Source: Burkholderia seminalis DSM 23518 (GTDB lineage Bacteria; Pseudomonadota; Gammaproteobacteria; Burkholderiales; Burkholderiaceae). Taken from it: 64,000 nt of DNA. Position 1 is the first letter of the stretch. Each line of letters starts with the position of its first letter. Of this stretch, positions 17,912 to 27,001 are shown piece after piece. The notes below the pieces were generated by a model. That model did no database searches, was not told the origin of the DNA, and was given only the letters and a program-made list of their open reading frames with translations. The stretch is taken from positions 62,001 to 126,000 of the forward strand of contig NZ_CADFDK010000005.1 of NCBI RefSeq assembly GCF_902832885.1, written 5' to 3'. The position numbers and the translations under genes are program-made.

Positions 17912-18345
17912 AGAAGAGCGCCCGCCGACAATCGCGCGAGCTGGCGACGCAAGGCCTCTACCAGTGGCTGCTGTCGAACGCGTCCTCCGGCGAGATCGAC
18001 GCGCAACTGCGCGGCGCGCTCGGTTACGACAAGGCTGACAAGGAGCTGCTCGACGCGATCCTGCACGGCGTGATCCGCGAGCACGCCACGCTCGTCGACG
18101 CGCTGACGCCGTCGCTGGACCGTCCGATCGACCAGCTTTCGCCGGTCGAACGCGCGGTGCTGCTGATCGCGACGTTCGAGCTCACGCACCACGTCGAAAC
18201 ACCGTACCGCGTGATCATCAACGAAGCGGTCGAACTCGCGAAGACGTTCGGCGGCTCCGACGGCTACAAGTACGTGAACGGCGTGCTCGACAAGCTCGCC
18301 GCGAAGCTGCGCCCTGCAGAAACGCAGGCACGCCGCAACGGCTGA
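17908..18345 (+). CDS. nusB: Transcription antitermination protein NusB
   Basis: RNA-binding partner of NusE in rRNA antitermination. 145 residues, all-helical. Typical blocks are [19 protein letters not shown] at the N-terminus, [16 protein letters not shown], and [33 protein letters not shown] near the C-terminus. The ribH-nusB junction is a widely conserved pairing. The operon is closed by the terminator at 18362. Confidence 0.96.
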   Translation: MKKSARRQSRELATQGLYQWLLSNASSGEIDAQLRGALGYDKADKELLDAILHGVIREHATLVDALTPSLDRPIDQLSPVERAVLLIATFELTHHVETPYRVIINEAVELAKTFGGSDGYKYVNGVLDKLAAKLRPAETQARRNG

Positions 18346-18361
18346 CACCGTTGGTCTGTTC

Positions 18362-18385
18362 ACGGGCGCGCAAGCGCCCGTTTTT
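18362..18385 (+). terminator. Intrinsic terminator after nusB
   Basis: Stem CGGGCGC / GCGCCCG (18363-18369 with 18374-18380), loop GCAA, followed by TTTTT. Ends the ribB-ribH-nusB transcript. Confidence 0.88.
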
Positions 18386-18415
18386 CATTCTTTCTCCCCT
18401 CCGCCCTGCCCGCCG

Positions 18416-19612
18416 ATGAATACCACCGCCGATTCGCTCGTCACGCTCGCCGCACGCGTCGACGCGATCCAGCCCTTCCATGTGATGGAACTGATGAAGG
18501 AGGCACAGCGGCTCGAGTCCCTTGGACGCGATGTTATCCACATGGGCATCGGCGAGCCCGATTTCACCGCGCCGGAGCCCGTCGTCGAAGCGGCCGCGGC
18601 CGCGCTGCGCCGCGGGGTCACGCAGTACACGAGCGCGCTCGGCATTGCGCCGCTGCGCGAGGCGATCGCCGCCCACTATGCGCGCGCGTACGGCCTCGCG
18701 ATCAGCCCGGAGCGGATCGTCGTGACGGCCGGCGCATCGGCCGCGCTGCTGCTCGCGTGCCTCGCACTCGTGGGCCGTGACGACGAAGTGCTGATGCCCG
18801 ACCCGTCGTATCCCTGCAACCGGCATTTCGTCGCGGCGGCCGAAGGCCGCGCGGTGCTCGTGCCGAGCGGCCCGGACGCGCGCTTCCAGCTCACCGAGAA
18901 CGATGTCCGCACGCGCTGGGGCGACCGCACCCGCGGTGTGCTGCTCGCGTCGCCGTCGAACCCGACCGGCACGTCGCTCGAACCGGACGAACTGAAGCGG
19001 ATCGTCGAGGCCGTGCGCGCCCGCGGCGGTTTCACGATCGTCGACGAGATCTACCAGGGGCTCAGCTACGACGCGGCGCCCGTGTCGGCACTGTCGTTCG
19101 GCGACGACGTGATCACCGTGAACAGCTTCTCGAAGTATTTCAGCATGACGGGCTGGCGGCTCGGCTGGCTCGTCGTGCCGCCCGCACTGGTCGGCACCTT
19201 CGAGAAGCTGTCGCAGAACCTGTTCATCTGCCCGTCCGCGCTCGCGCAGCATGCAGCGCTCGCGTGCTTCGAACCGGCCACGCTCGACCTTTATGAAGCG
19301 CGCCGCCTCGAATTCAAGCGCCGCCGCGATTTCATCGTGCCGGCGCTCGAAAGGCTCGGCTTCACGGTCCCCGTGATGCCCGACGGTGCGTTCTACGTGT
19401 ATGCGCATTGCGGCGGCGTCGCCCATCCGGCAGCCGGCGACAGCGCCGCACTCACGCAGGCGATGCTGCACGACGCCGGCGTCGTGCTGGTTCCCGGCAT
19501 GGACTTCGGCGTCCATGCGCCGCGCGACTATATCCGCCTGTCGTATGCGACGGCCTACCCGCGGCTCGAAGAGGCGGTCGACCGGCTCGCGACGCTGTTC
19601 GGACAGCACTGA
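18416..19612 (+). CDS. PLP-dependent aminotransferase, class I/II (aspartate aminotransferase fold)
   Basis: 398 residues of the AAT-I fold. IGEPDF (45-50) and GVTQYTSALGIAPLREAIAAHY mark the substrate lobe. SPSNPTG (179-185) and VDEIYQG bind PLP, and SFSKYFSMTGWRLGW carries the Schiff-base lysine (Lys 240) and the phosphate-binding Arg. Amino donor and acceptor cannot be fixed from sequence. Monocistronic between two terminators. Confidence 0.93.
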   Translation: MNTTADSLVTLAARVDAIQPFHVMELMKEAQRLESLGRDVIHMGIGEPDFTAPEPVVEAAAAALRRGVTQYTSALGIAPLREAIAAHYARAYGLAISPERIVVTAGASAALLLACLALVGRDDEVLMPDPSYPCNRHFVAAAEGRAVLVPSGPDARFQLTENDVRTRWGDRTRGVLLASPSNPTGTSLEPDELKRIVEAVRARGGFTIVDEIYQGLSYDAAPVSALSFGDDVITVNSFSKYFSMTGWRLGWLVVPPALVGTFEKLSQNLFICPSALAQHAALACFEPATLDLYEARRLEFKRRRDFIVPALERLGFTVPVMPDGAFYVYAHCGGVAHPAAGDSAALTQAMLHDAGVVLVPGMDFGVHAPRDYIRLSYATAYPRLEEAVDRLATLFGQH

Positions 19613-19653
19613 CGCCGCGGCCCGCACACGGGCGTTTCCCCCGCCGCAAAAAG

Positions 19654-19681
19654 AAAAGGCACCCGGATCGGGTGCCTTTTT
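19654..19681. terminator. Bidirectional intrinsic terminator
   Basis: 12-nt arms AAAAGGCACCCG (19654-19665) and 19669-19680 with a 3-nt loop. T-runs on both strands serve the aminotransferase (plus) and the convergent transglycosylase (minus). Confidence 0.9.
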
Positions 19682-19719
19682 CATGGCCTGCCGGCCGGAA
19701 CCGCGCGAAACGCGTGACG

Positions 19720-20844
19720 TTACGCGCCGAGCTCCGAATGATCGCCGTGCGACTGCTTCGCGGTGTCGACGCTCGCGTCGTCCTGCGGCGACGCTTCCTT
19801 CGGCGCGGCCTTCACCGACGTCGCGCTGTCGAGCGTCGCGTGCACGCGCTTTGCGCCGCCTGCCGCCGCCGTCACGGCGGCCGTGACGATCGGCTTCGCC
19901 GGCTGGGCCGGTGCCTGCGGTGCATTGATCGGCACGCTGCGGCCGCGCGCGACGTCGCGCAGGCGGCCGCGCTCGGCCATCACCTTCGAACCGTAGCCGT
20001 TGTCGTCGGGGTTCGTCGAACCGTTGTACATGCGCAAGCCGTTCGCGAGCGAGCCGCCGCGTGCGATGCAGTCCTTCAGCACGAGCGCGCCGACCTGCAG
20101 GTTCGCGAGCGGCTGCAGCGCCGTATCGGTGCCGCCGAAATATTCGAACTTGTCGGAATGGACCTTCGACATGACCTGCATCAGGCCCTTCGCGCCGACG
20201 CCGCTTTCGGCATACGGGTTGAAGCCCGACTCGATCGCCATCACGGACAGCAGCAGCAGCGGATCGAGGCCGACGTCGCGGCCGGTCTGGAACGCCGCCT
20301 TGACGAGCTGGCCGAGCGGCTCCTGCGCGACGCGGTAACGGCGCGACAGGTAGGTCGCGACGAGCGCCTGTTCGCGGTTCGACGCCAGCGCACGATCGTC
20401 GCGCGCATCGGCAGCAACCCGCTGGGCGGGAATCAGCTTGGCCAGCGCGACCGGCGACGGGCCGTTGCGGGCCGGATCGGATGCATCGGCCTGGGCGCCC
20501 GGTGCGGCGGCTTCCGGTGCGACGTCGAGGCCGACCGCGAGCGCGTCCGCTTCAGGCGCATCTTCCTGCTGCGGCTGCGCGCCGGCAGGCGCGAAGTTCG
20601 GCAGCGGATGGCCGGACAGCAAACGGGCGGGCCCGGCCTGCACGGCCGCGGATACGACCGGCATCAGCTTCGCGGCGAGCGTGCCGCGGACGGTTGGCAG
20701 CAGCCACAGTGCAAGCGCAACCGCGACAGCGAAACAGCCGACAACGCTGAATAGATGGTGACTGACACGCGTCCCGCGACGCAGCATGTTGCGCACGATC
20801 TGCGCATGCTGCTCATTGGGACGCCACGATAACCAAGCGTTCAT
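19720..20844 (-). CDS. Membrane-anchored lytic transglycosylase (SLT domain)
   Basis: 374 residues: a cytoplasmic start, one membrane anchor (about 32-50), a Pro/Ala-rich periplasmic linker (about 60-155), then an SLT-type domain. In the domain, LLLLSVMAIESGFNPYAESGVGAKGLMQVM carries the catalytic Glu (205), followed by LQPLANLQVGALVLKDCIARGG and YNGSTNPDDNGYGSKV. It cleaves peptidoglycan glycan strands, forming 1,6-anhydro-muramic ends. The tail after about 310 is low-complexity and Ala-rich. GGGAGA stands at proper spacing before the ATG. A leader of roughly 350 nt with an internal terminator precedes it (see the RNA entry). Confidence 0.9.
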   Translation of the reverse strand: MNAWLSWRPNEQHAQIVRNMLRRGTRVSHHLFSVVGCFAVAVALALWLLPTVRGTLAAKLMPVVSAAVQAGPARLLSGHPLPNFAPAGAQPQQEDAPEADALAVGLDVAPEAAAPGAQADASDPARNGPSPVALAKLIPAQRVAADARDDRALASNREQALVATYLSRRYRVAQEPLGQLVKAAFQTGRDVGLDPLLLLSVMAIESGFNPYAESGVGAKGLMQVMSKVHSDKFEYFGGTDTALQPLANLQVGALVLKDCIARGGSLANGLRMYNGSTNPDDNGYGSKVMAERGRLRDVARGRSVPINAPQAPAQPAKPIVTAAVTAAAGGAKRVHATLDSATSVKAAPKEASPQDDASVDTAKQSHGDHSELGA

Positions 20845-21052
20845 TCAGATCATCTCCCATGAACATGACTCGTGCGGCTCGCTCAGCTCGATGGCGAGAC
20901 AGAAAACGCGCCGCGGAATCACGACGCCGCACGCCTTGGTTGGGACGTGCAGGCATCGGGGAAACGGTATAAGTACCGTTCGAGGCCACGGTGTAAGAGG
21001 GCCGGCACCTTCGCACAATGGGCGAGGCGGGCATACGCGGTGGCACCCACGC

Positions 21053-21193
21053 AAAAAACCAGCGTCTGGTAGCGCTGGCTGGGACTACGACTAAGGCCGT
21101 CGGATACGCCGTGCAGGATTCGGCGGACGGTGACGCGCTGCGTCAAAGATCGGTGATTGGCGGCTCGAAGCCTTTTACCCTGCAGCCAATGTG
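21053..21193 (-). ncRNA. Candidate structured leader RNA or sRNA upstream of the lytic transglycosylase gene
   Basis: The predicted transcript starts near 21193 and ends in an intrinsic terminator: CCAGCG (21078-21073), 8-nt loop, CGCTGG, then TTTTTT to 21053. Before it fold a TTGGC/GCCAA stem enclosing GGCTTCGAGCC, a TGACGC/GCGTCA hairpin, and a CCGTC-CGCCG/CGGCG-GACGG stem-loop. TGCAGG (21184-21179), in the bulge of the first element, is complementary to CCTGCA (21117-21112) in the loop of the last, a possible pseudoknot. The gene start is 208 nt beyond the terminator, so this could be an attenuator or an independent sRNA. The remaining leader (20845-21052) holds a 7-bp inverted repeat AACGGTA/TACCGTT at 20963-20980. 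I do not recognise a known riboswitch class. Confidence 0.5.
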
Positions 21194-21198
21194 AGCGG

Positions 21199-21226
21199 AT
21201 TCTAGCAGGGTTTTATAGATCGTCAA
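21199..21226 (-). promoter_or_regulatory. Sigma-70 promoter for the candidate RNA / transglycosylase
   Basis: On the minus strand TTGACG (21226-21221), a 16-bp spacer and TAGAAT (21204-21199). The surrounding stretch (21205-21265) is visibly AT-rich for this genome. Start of transcription expected near 21193. Confidence 0.65.
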
Positions 21227-21441
21227 CACTATAAAAACTCAAATCTATAACAAAAAGTAATTTGAGACGGGCCTTCAGATCGCAAATCCCGTGCCGTAGG
21301 GGGTTTGCGCGCGATCGACTTTTTTCTCTGCCGGGCGGCCGCGCGGCGGCGCGGGGTAAAATCGTCGGTCGATTCGGGGCCGCAGCCGGCCGCTGCGCCC
21401 GCCCATCGCCGCCCGTCATGCGGGCGGCCCGGACCTTCTTC

Positions 21442-22998
21442 ATGAAATACAAAGACTTACGCGATTTCATCCAGCGCCTCGAGGCGCTCGGCGAACTGCG
21501 GCGCGTCACGCAACCCGTGTCGCCCGTACTCGAAATGACCGAGCTGTGCGACCGCGTGCTGCGCGCCGGCGGCCCGGCGCTGCTGTTCAACGCACCGACC
21601 GGCCATGCGTTTCCCGTGCTCGGCAACCTGTTCGGCACGCCGCGCCGCGTCGCGCTCGGGATGGGCGTCGATGCGGGCGACGACGCCGCGCTCGATTCGC
21701 TGCGCGATCTCGGGCGCCTGCTCTCCGCGCTGAAGGAACCCGATCCGCCGAAGAGCCTGAAGGATGCCGGCAAGCTGCTGTCGCTCGCGAAGGCCGTGTG
21801 GGACATGGCGCCGAAGTCGGTATCGTCGCCGCCGTGCCAGGAGATCGTCTGGGAAGGCAACGACGTCGACCTGAACAAGCTGCCGATCCAGACCTGCTGG
21901 CCCGGCGATGCGGGGCCGCTCGTCACGTGGGGCCTGACGGTCACGCGCGGGCCGAACAAGTCGCGCCAGAATCTCGGCATCTACCGCCAGCAGCTGATCG
22001 GCCGCAACAAGCTGATCATGCGCTGGCTCGCCCATCGCGGCGGCGCACTCGACTTCCGCGAGTTCGCGCTGCGGAACCCCGGCAAGCCGTACCCGGTCGC
22101 GGTCGTGCTCGGCGCCGATCCGGCCACGACGCTCGGCGCGGTGACGCCCGTGCCCGATTCGCTGTCCGAGTACCAGTTCGCCGGCCTGCTGCGCGGCAGC
22201 CGCACGGAGCTCGCGAAGTGCCTGACGCCCGGCGTCGACACGCTGCAGGTGCCCGCGCGCGCGGAAATCGTGCTCGAAGGCTTCATCCATCCGCAGGAAG
22301 GCGCCCCTGCGCCCGCGCCTGCCGGCGCACCGCCGCGCCCGGCCGGCAACGCGTCGGCCGCGTACGAGCACGCGCTCGAAGGCCCGTACGGCGATCACAC
22401 CGGCTATTACAACGAGCAGGAGTGGTTCCCGGTGTTCACCGTCGAGCGCATCACGATGCGCCGCGACGCGATCTACCACTCGACCTACACGGGCAAGCCG
22501 CCCGACGAGCCCGCCGTGCTCGGCGTCGCGCTCAACGAAGTGTTCGTGCCGCTGCTGCAGAAGCAGTTCTCCGAGATCACCGACTTCTACCTGCCGCCCG
22601 AAGGCTGCAGCTACCGGATGGCCATCGTCCAGATGAAGAAGAGCTACGCGGGCCACGCGAAGCGCGTGATGTTCGGCGTGTGGAGCTTCCTGCGGCAGTT
22701 CATGTATACGAAGTTCATCGTGGTCGTCGACGAGGACGTGAACATCCGCGACTGGAAGGAAGTGATCTGGGCGATCACGACGCGCGTCGACCCCGTGCGC
22801 GACACGGTGATGGTCGACAGCACGCCGATCGACTATCTCGACTTCGCGTCGCCGGTGGCCGGTCTCGGCTCGAAGATGGGGCTCGACGCGACCAACAAGT
22901 GGCCCGGCGAGACGAATCGCGAATGGGGCCGCCCGATCGAGATGGACGCGGCCGTGAAGGCGCGCGTCGACCGGCTCTGGCAGGAGATCGGCCTCTGA
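21442..22998 (+). CDS. ubiD: UbiD-family 4-hydroxy-3-polyprenylbenzoate decarboxylase
   Basis: Prenylated-FMN-dependent decarboxylase of ubiquinone synthesis. 518 residues, starting [22 protein letters not shown], the standard N-terminus. An earlier in-frame ATG is not supported. Seen blocks are [99 protein letters not shown], and the C-terminal MGLDATNKW. Needs the flavin prenyltransferase UbiX, which is not in this window. Confidence 0.96.
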   Translation: MKYKDLRDFIQRLEALGELRRVTQPVSPVLEMTELCDRVLRAGGPALLFNAPTGHAFPVLGNLFGTPRRVALGMGVDAGDDAALDSLRDLGRLLSALKEPDPPKSLKDAGKLLSLAKAVWDMAPKSVSSPPCQEIVWEGNDVDLNKLPIQTCWPGDAGPLVTWGLTVTRGPNKSRQNLGIYRQQLIGRNKLIMRWLAHRGGALDFREFALRNPGKPYPVAVVLGADPATTLGAVTPVPDSLSEYQFAGLLRGSRTELAKCLTPGVDTLQVPARAEIVLEGFIHPQEGAPAPAPAGAPPRPAGNASAAYEHALEGPYGDHTGYYNEQEWFPVFTVERITMRRDAIYHSTYTGKPPDEPAVLGVALNEVFVPLLQKQFSEITDFYLPPEGCSYRMAIVQMKKSYAGHAKRVMFGVWSFLRQFMYTKFIVVVDEDVNIRDWKEVIWAITTRVDPVRDTVMVDSTPIDYLDFASPVAGLGSKMGLDATNKWPGETNREWGRPIEMDAAVKARVDRLWQEIGL

Positions 22999-23056
22999 CG
23001 CCATGCGGCCGGCGCGCGCCGGCCCGTGCCTCGCCATCGCCACAAGAACGACGAAG

Positions 23057-23725
23057 ATGAGTTTTCCACCCGCCTCCATGCTGTCCGACGGTTTCTTCCT
23101 GTCGCTGTCGCTCTGTCTCGACATCGGCCTCGTGAACGTCGCGATGCTGTCGCTGACGCTGTCGCACGGCTTCCGGCCGGGTTTCTGGCTCGGCCTCGGC
23201 TCGTGCGTCGGCGATCTCGTCTATGCGGCGCTCGCGCTCGCGGGAATGGCCGTGCTGCTGCAGTTCGAGCCCGTGCGCTGGATCGTGTGGATCGGTGGCG
23301 GCGCGATCCTGCTGTTTCTCACGTGGAAGATGGCGCGCGAAGCACTGGCGCCGGCCAGTGCGGCCGACGACGACGCGGACGACGCCCCGCAGCCGCGGGC
23401 GAGCGCGCGGCGCAGCTTCCTGCGCGGGATGCTGCTCGCGATGTCGTCGCCGAGCGCGATCCTGTGGTTCGCGGCGGTCGGCGGCGCACTGATCGCAAAG
23501 GCCGGCGCGACCACGCCGGCCACCGCGTCGGTGTTCCTGTCGGGCTTCTTCCTCGGCGGCCTCGCGTGGACGCTCTTCATGTGCACGCTCGCGAGCCAGG
23601 GCCGCAAGCGCGCGGGCGCCGGGCTGATGCGCGCGTGCCATATCGCGTCGGCGCTGCTGTTCGCGTATTTCTCGTACAGCGTGATCGTCGGCGGCTACCG
23701 CGACCTGATCGTGCACGCGGTGTAG
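23057..23725 (+). CDS. LysE-family amino-acid exporter
   Basis: 222 residues with about six membrane segments in the LysE/RhtB pattern. FLSLSLCLDIGLVNVAMLSLTLSHGFRPGFWLGLGSCVGDLVYAALALAGM is the conserved N-terminal half. The charged central loop is followed by RGMLLAMSSPSAILWFAAVGGAL and three terminal helices. Inner membrane; substrate not predictable. It starts 58 nt after ubiD and is closed by the terminator at 23773. Confidence 0.9.
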   Translation: MSFPPASMLSDGFFLSLSLCLDIGLVNVAMLSLTLSHGFRPGFWLGLGSCVGDLVYAALALAGMAVLLQFEPVRWIVWIGGGAILLFLTWKMAREALAPASAADDDADDAPQPRASARRSFLRGMLLAMSSPSAILWFAAVGGALIAKAGATTPATASVFLSGFFLGGLAWTLFMCTLASQGRKRAGAGLMRACHIASALLFAYFSYSVIVGGYRDLIVHAV

Positions 23726-23772
23726 GCGACGACGGCCCGCACGGGCCGCCCGTCAAGCGGCCGCCGCAAAGA

Positions 23773-23812
23773 AAAACGGCGCAGCGCCCCTGGCGGGACG
23801 CTGCGCCGTTTT
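23773..23812. terminator. Bidirectional intrinsic terminator
   Basis: 14-nt arms (AAAACGGCGCAGCG at 23773-23786 with 23799-23812) and a 12-nt loop, with A/T-runs at both ends. Lies between the convergent LysE and Pro/Tyr-rich genes. Confidence 0.9.
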
Positions 23813-23842
23813 GCCACGCGCGGTCAGGCCGCGCGGGACGAA

Positions 23843-24139
23843 TCAGCGACGCCAGTAGCCGTGGTGGCCCCAGCCGCCGTACCCGTGACGCCAGTACGGG
23901 CGACCGTAGTAGCCGCCGACGACCACGGCGGGCGGCGGCGCATAGTAGGCCGGTGCAGGCGCGTAATAGACGGGCGGAGGCGGCGGCGCGTAGTACACGG
24001 GCGGCGGCGGTGCATAAACGGGGTACGCAGGCGCGACCGGGATACCGATGCCGACCCCGATCGACACGTGGGCCTGCGCGGCGCTTGCGGCACCCAGGCC
24101 CAGCGCGGCGGCGGCGATGAACGGAATGAGCTTTTTCAC
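23843..24139 (-). CDS. Small secreted Pro/Tyr/Gly-rich protein
   Basis: 98 residues from a GTG start that has CAGGAGA six bases upstream. The first 24 residues are a signal peptide (KKLIPFIAAAALGLGAASAAQA). The mature part opens HVSIGVGIGIPV and continues with Pro-Pro-Pro-Val-Tyr-Tyr-Ala repeats (about 45-70), ending in a Gly/Tyr/His/Trp-rich tail. This is a common small envelope protein type in Burkholderia with no assigned function. Extended upstream readings would place the signal peptide internally, so I rejected them. Confidence 0.85.
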   Translation of the reverse strand: MKKLIPFIAAAALGLGAASAAQAHVSIGVGIGIPVAPAYPVYAPPPPVYYAPPPPPVYYAPAPAYYAPPPAVVVGGYYGRPYWRHGYGGWGHHGYWRR

Positions 24140-24654
24140 TTCGATTCTCCTGCTGGAGCGGTATTTTGTGCGCTCCTGTCGGCAACGGCGGGCATGCACG
24201 TCGCATGGAAGCAATGTAGCGAAAACCCGCCCCTCGCGTATCGCGCATTTGTTGCAAATTGCAATTGCACGCAGCGGGAGATGCCCTGCGGCATGGCGTC
24301 CTGAGCGGGCGGCGACCCTTGCGGAACGCGCGATTCCGTCCGACAACTCGGGTCGCGACACACGGGCCGGTCAGTCTTACCGGATACGGCACGCGCAGCG
24401 GGTACACGCACGTAATGAACGATTACAAATTTGAGACAAGATGCCGACATTTCAAGCGACGCGGGCACGCGCCATGTTTCGGGGTCGGATTCTCCGGTCG
24501 TCATTCGGCCGTGACGCCGGGCATCGGTACGCAGGGAGACCGGGCCGCACACCGGTCATGAATACCTGCCATGGCACGGCAGCCGCCCTTGCGCAGCGCC
24601 ACCGACATTCCTGCGATACTGGCGGTTGCTTCGTTTTTGCTTACGTCCGCCGCC
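24140..24654. other. Divergent intergenic region, no gene seen
   Basis: 515 bp between the Pro/Tyr-rich gene (minus) and the DUF2520 gene (plus). No convincing reading frame. It contains a 13-bp palindrome TTGCAAATTGCAA (24252-24264) directly followed by TTGCAC, in an AT-richer patch about 115 nt upstream of the minus-strand start, which may be an operator. Confidence 0.5.
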
Positions 24655-25644
24655 ATGCCGCTTCCCGACATCCCCCGCCTCGGCTTCATCGGTGCCGGCC
24701 GCCTCGCGCGCTGCGTCGCGCAGCGCTTCGCGCAAGCCGGCTTCCCCGTCGTCGCGATCGCGAGCCGCACGCCCGCGTCGGCGGCCGACCTCGCCGCGCG
24801 CATCGACGGGTGCCGGGCAGTCGATACGCCGCAGCAGGTTGCCGATGCCGCCGACCTGATCTTCGTGACGGTGCCCGACGACCATCTCGCACCGACCGCC
24901 GCGGCGCTGCGCTTCGACGCGTCGCGCGCCGCCGGCCAGGCAGTCGTCCACTGCAGCGGCGCGTCGGCGGTTGCGCTGCTCGATCCGGCGAAGCAGCAAG
25001 GCGTGGCCACCGGCGGCTTTCATCCGCTCTACCTGTTCGGCGGCACCGATGCCGACCTCGCGCGCATCGACGGCTGCTCGGTCACGATCGAAGCCGACGG
25101 CGCGCTGCATGCGACGCTGCTGCGGCTTGCTGCCGCACTCGGCTGCCATCCGCTGTCGATTCCGGCCGGCGGCCGGATGCTCTACCACGCGGCCGCGCAC
25201 TACGCGGCGAGCTTCGCGCTGTGCGGGCTGTCGGAAGCGGTCGAGCTGTGGCGCGGCCTCGGCTTCGACGAGGATGCCGCGCTGCGCGCGCTGCTGCCGA
25301 TGCTCGCCGGCACGATCGAGACCGCCCGCGACAAGGGGCTCGCCAACGCGCTGGCCGGCCCGGTGTCGCGCGGCGATACGGGTATCGTCGAACGCCAGCT
25401 CGCGCTGCTCGAGGCGCGCGGCGGCGATCACGCGGCGCTGTATGCGCTGCTGACGCGCCGCGCGGTCGCGCTCGCGGCGAAGCGTGCCGCCCCGCCGGCG
25501 TCGCTGCCGGCGCTGGCCGAAGCCGTCGAAACGTCGCTCGCGCGCACGGCCGCGCCCCCTCCCCGTCGCGCGACGAGGCGTGATAAGGTGTCGGCCGATG
25601 CGCCGCCAACCGGCGTTGGCGGCCGCACGCTACTGACTGTATAA
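24655..25644 (+). CDS. Rossmann-fold/DUF2520 oxidoreductase-like protein
   Basis: 329 residues. RLGFIGAGRLARCVAQRFAQAGFPVVAIASR (about 7-37) is a GxGxxA NAD(P)-binding motif of the F420/pyrroline-carboxylate reductase kind, with DLIFVTVPDDHL after it. The C-terminal DUF2520 domain begins near GGFHPLY and contains YHAAAHYAASFALCGLSEAVELWRGLGF. Predicted cytoplasmic dehydrogenase of unknown substrate. I start at MPLPDIPRLG; 28 hydrophobic residues upstream look non-coding. Followed by yggT 14 nt later. Confidence 0.86.
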   Translation: MPLPDIPRLGFIGAGRLARCVAQRFAQAGFPVVAIASRTPASAADLAARIDGCRAVDTPQQVADAADLIFVTVPDDHLAPTAAALRFDASRAAGQAVVHCSGASAVALLDPAKQQGVATGGFHPLYLFGGTDADLARIDGCSVTIEADGALHATLLRLAAALGCHPLSIPAGGRMLYHAAAHYAASFALCGLSEAVELWRGLGFDEDAALRALLPMLAGTIETARDKGLANALAGPVSRGDTGIVERQLALLEARGGDHAALYALLTRRAVALAAKRAAPPASLPALAEAVETSLARTAAPPPRRATRRDKVSADAPPTGVGGRTLLTV

Positions 25645-25658
25645 AAAGGATGCCAACG

Positions 25659-26222
25659 ATGTTCGGCGAGATCGCCCGTTTTCTGCTCAATACCGTCTTC
25701 ACGCTGTTCGGCGCCGCGCTGATCCTGCGCGTCTGGATGCAGGCCGTCCGCGTGCCGCCGTACAACCCCGTCACGCAGGCCGTGCTGCAGGCGACCAACT
25801 GGCTCGTACTGCCGCTGCGCCGCGTGATCGCCGGCGTGCGCGGCATCGACTGGGCCAGCGTCGTCGCCGCGCTGCTCACCGCGCTCGTCTACGTCGTGCT
25901 GATGGTCGTGATGGCCGGCTTCGATCCGGCCGCGGTGATCGCGACGCTCGTCGTGGTCGCGCTGCTCACCGTCGTGAAGTGGGCGCTCAATCTCGTGATC
26001 TGGATGACGATCCTGATGGCGCTGCTGTCGTGGCTCAACCCGCGCTCGCCGGCGATGCCGATCCTCTACCAGCTCACCGCGCCGTTCCTGAACCCGCTGC
26101 GCCGCGTGATCCCGAACCTCGGCGGCATCGACCTGTCGCCGATCCTGTTGTTCGTGATCGTGCAGGTGCTGCTGATGATCGTCACGCGCGCCGCCGTGTC
26201 GCTGACGATGTTCGGTATCTGA
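25659..26222 (+). CDS. YggT family membrane protein
   Basis: 187 residues with two YggT repeats, each a pair of membrane helices. The first is FLLNTVFTLFGAALILRVWMQAVRVPPYNPVTQAVLQATNWLVLPLRRVI, the second INLVIWMTILMALLSWLNPRS with PFLNPLRRVIPNLGGIDLSPI. Proline-rich NP motifs follow each first helix. Family is linked to cell-division and osmotic membrane functions without a defined activity. AAGGAT precedes the second ATG (25659), which I prefer to the one nine bases earlier. Confidence 0.9.
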   Translation: MFGEIARFLLNTVFTLFGAALILRVWMQAVRVPPYNPVTQAVLQATNWLVLPLRRVIAGVRGIDWASVVAALLTALVYVVLMVVMAGFDPAAVIATLVVVALLTVVKWALNLVIWMTILMALLSWLNPRSPAMPILYQLTAPFLNPLRRVIPNLGGIDLSPILLFVIVQVLLMIVTRAAVSLTMFGI

Positions 26223-26234
26223 GTCGACGCCACC

Positions 26235-26585
26235 CTACGCCGCCGGCCCCTGCGCCGGCGGTGCGCCGAGCGTGTCGATCACGCCGAAGCGCGCCGGCAT
26301 CATCGCGTAGCACACGCGTACTTTCTCGTGCGACAGCCGCTCGAGCAACCGCTGCGCCTCGTCCTCGGTGACGATGAATTCGACCTCGATCGCGAGCGAA
26401 CCTTGCAGTTCGAAGAAGCGGTCCTCGTGCAGCACGCGATGCTGGCCGAAGCCGGCCATCGCGCGAAACGCGGACCCGCCCGCGACGCCCATCCGGTTCG
26501 CCTCCTCCAGCAGCCATTCCCACAGCGGTTTCCAGTGCAGCCGGTGCTGCTCGTGCACGTAAAAGCGCAAGAAGACGCGGTCCAT
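26235..26585 (-). CDS. DUF190 family protein
   Basis: 116 residues of the PII-like DUF190 fold: VFLRFYVHEQHRLHWKPLWEWLLEEANRMGVAGGSAFRAMAGFGQH, then LPVEVEFI-like LAIEVEFIVTEDEAQRLLERL. GGAGG precedes the ATG by five bases. DUF190 proteins are often encoded beside crcB, as here (24 nt downstream of it, same strand), and are thought to modulate the fluoride channel. Confidence 0.92.
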   Translation of the reverse strand: MDRVFLRFYVHEQHRLHWKPLWEWLLEEANRMGVAGGSAFRAMAGFGQHRVLHEDRFFELQGSLAIEVEFIVTEDEAQRLLERLSHEKVRVCYAMMPARFGVIDTLGAPPAQGPAA

Positions 26586-26608
26586 CGCACCCTCCGATGG
26601 CGGCCGGC

Positions 26609-26995
26609 TCAGGCCGCCGCAAGCCACGCGCGCGCGGTCCACATGCCGAGCGCCGTCAGCGCGAACGATCCAGTCAAGTGTAGGGCAGCCACCGCCAATG
26701 CCCATCCGAATTCGCCCTCGAGCGCATGCGTCATCACTTCGACCGAATAGGTCGAGAACGTCGTGAGGCCGCCGAGGAAACCCGTGATCACGAACAGCCG
26801 CCACTCGGGCGGCAGCCCGACGCGCGCCGTGAACACGACGGCGGCCACGCCGATCACGTAGCCGCCGATCAGGTTCGACGCGAGCGTGCCGAGCGGCACG
26901 GCCGGAAAGAGTGCGTTGAGCGCGAGGCTCAGGAACCAGCGCAGCAGCGCGCCGAGCCCGGCGCCGACGAAGATCGCGACGATCGAATAGAACAA
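26609..26995 (-). CDS. crcB: Fluoride-specific ion channel CrcB/Fluc
   Basis: 128 residues, four membrane helices; assembles as a dual-topology dimer that expels fluoride. Signature pieces are [13 protein letters not shown] (N-terminal), [14 protein letters not shown] with the pore Asn, and [16 protein letters not shown] with the Phe box and the central Na+ site. I prefer the TTG at 26995: GAGGAG lies five bases before it, whereas the GTG at 27001 would overlap that ribosome site. No fluoride riboswitch consensus was found upstream. Confidence 0.92.
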   Translation of the reverse strand: MFYSIVAIFVGAGLGALLRWFLSLALNALFPAVPLGTLASNLIGGYVIGVAAVVFTARVGLPPEWRLFVITGFLGGLTTFSTYSVEVMTHALEGEFGWALAVAALHLTGSFALTALGMWTARAWLAAA

Positions 26996-27001
26996 GGCCA
27001 C

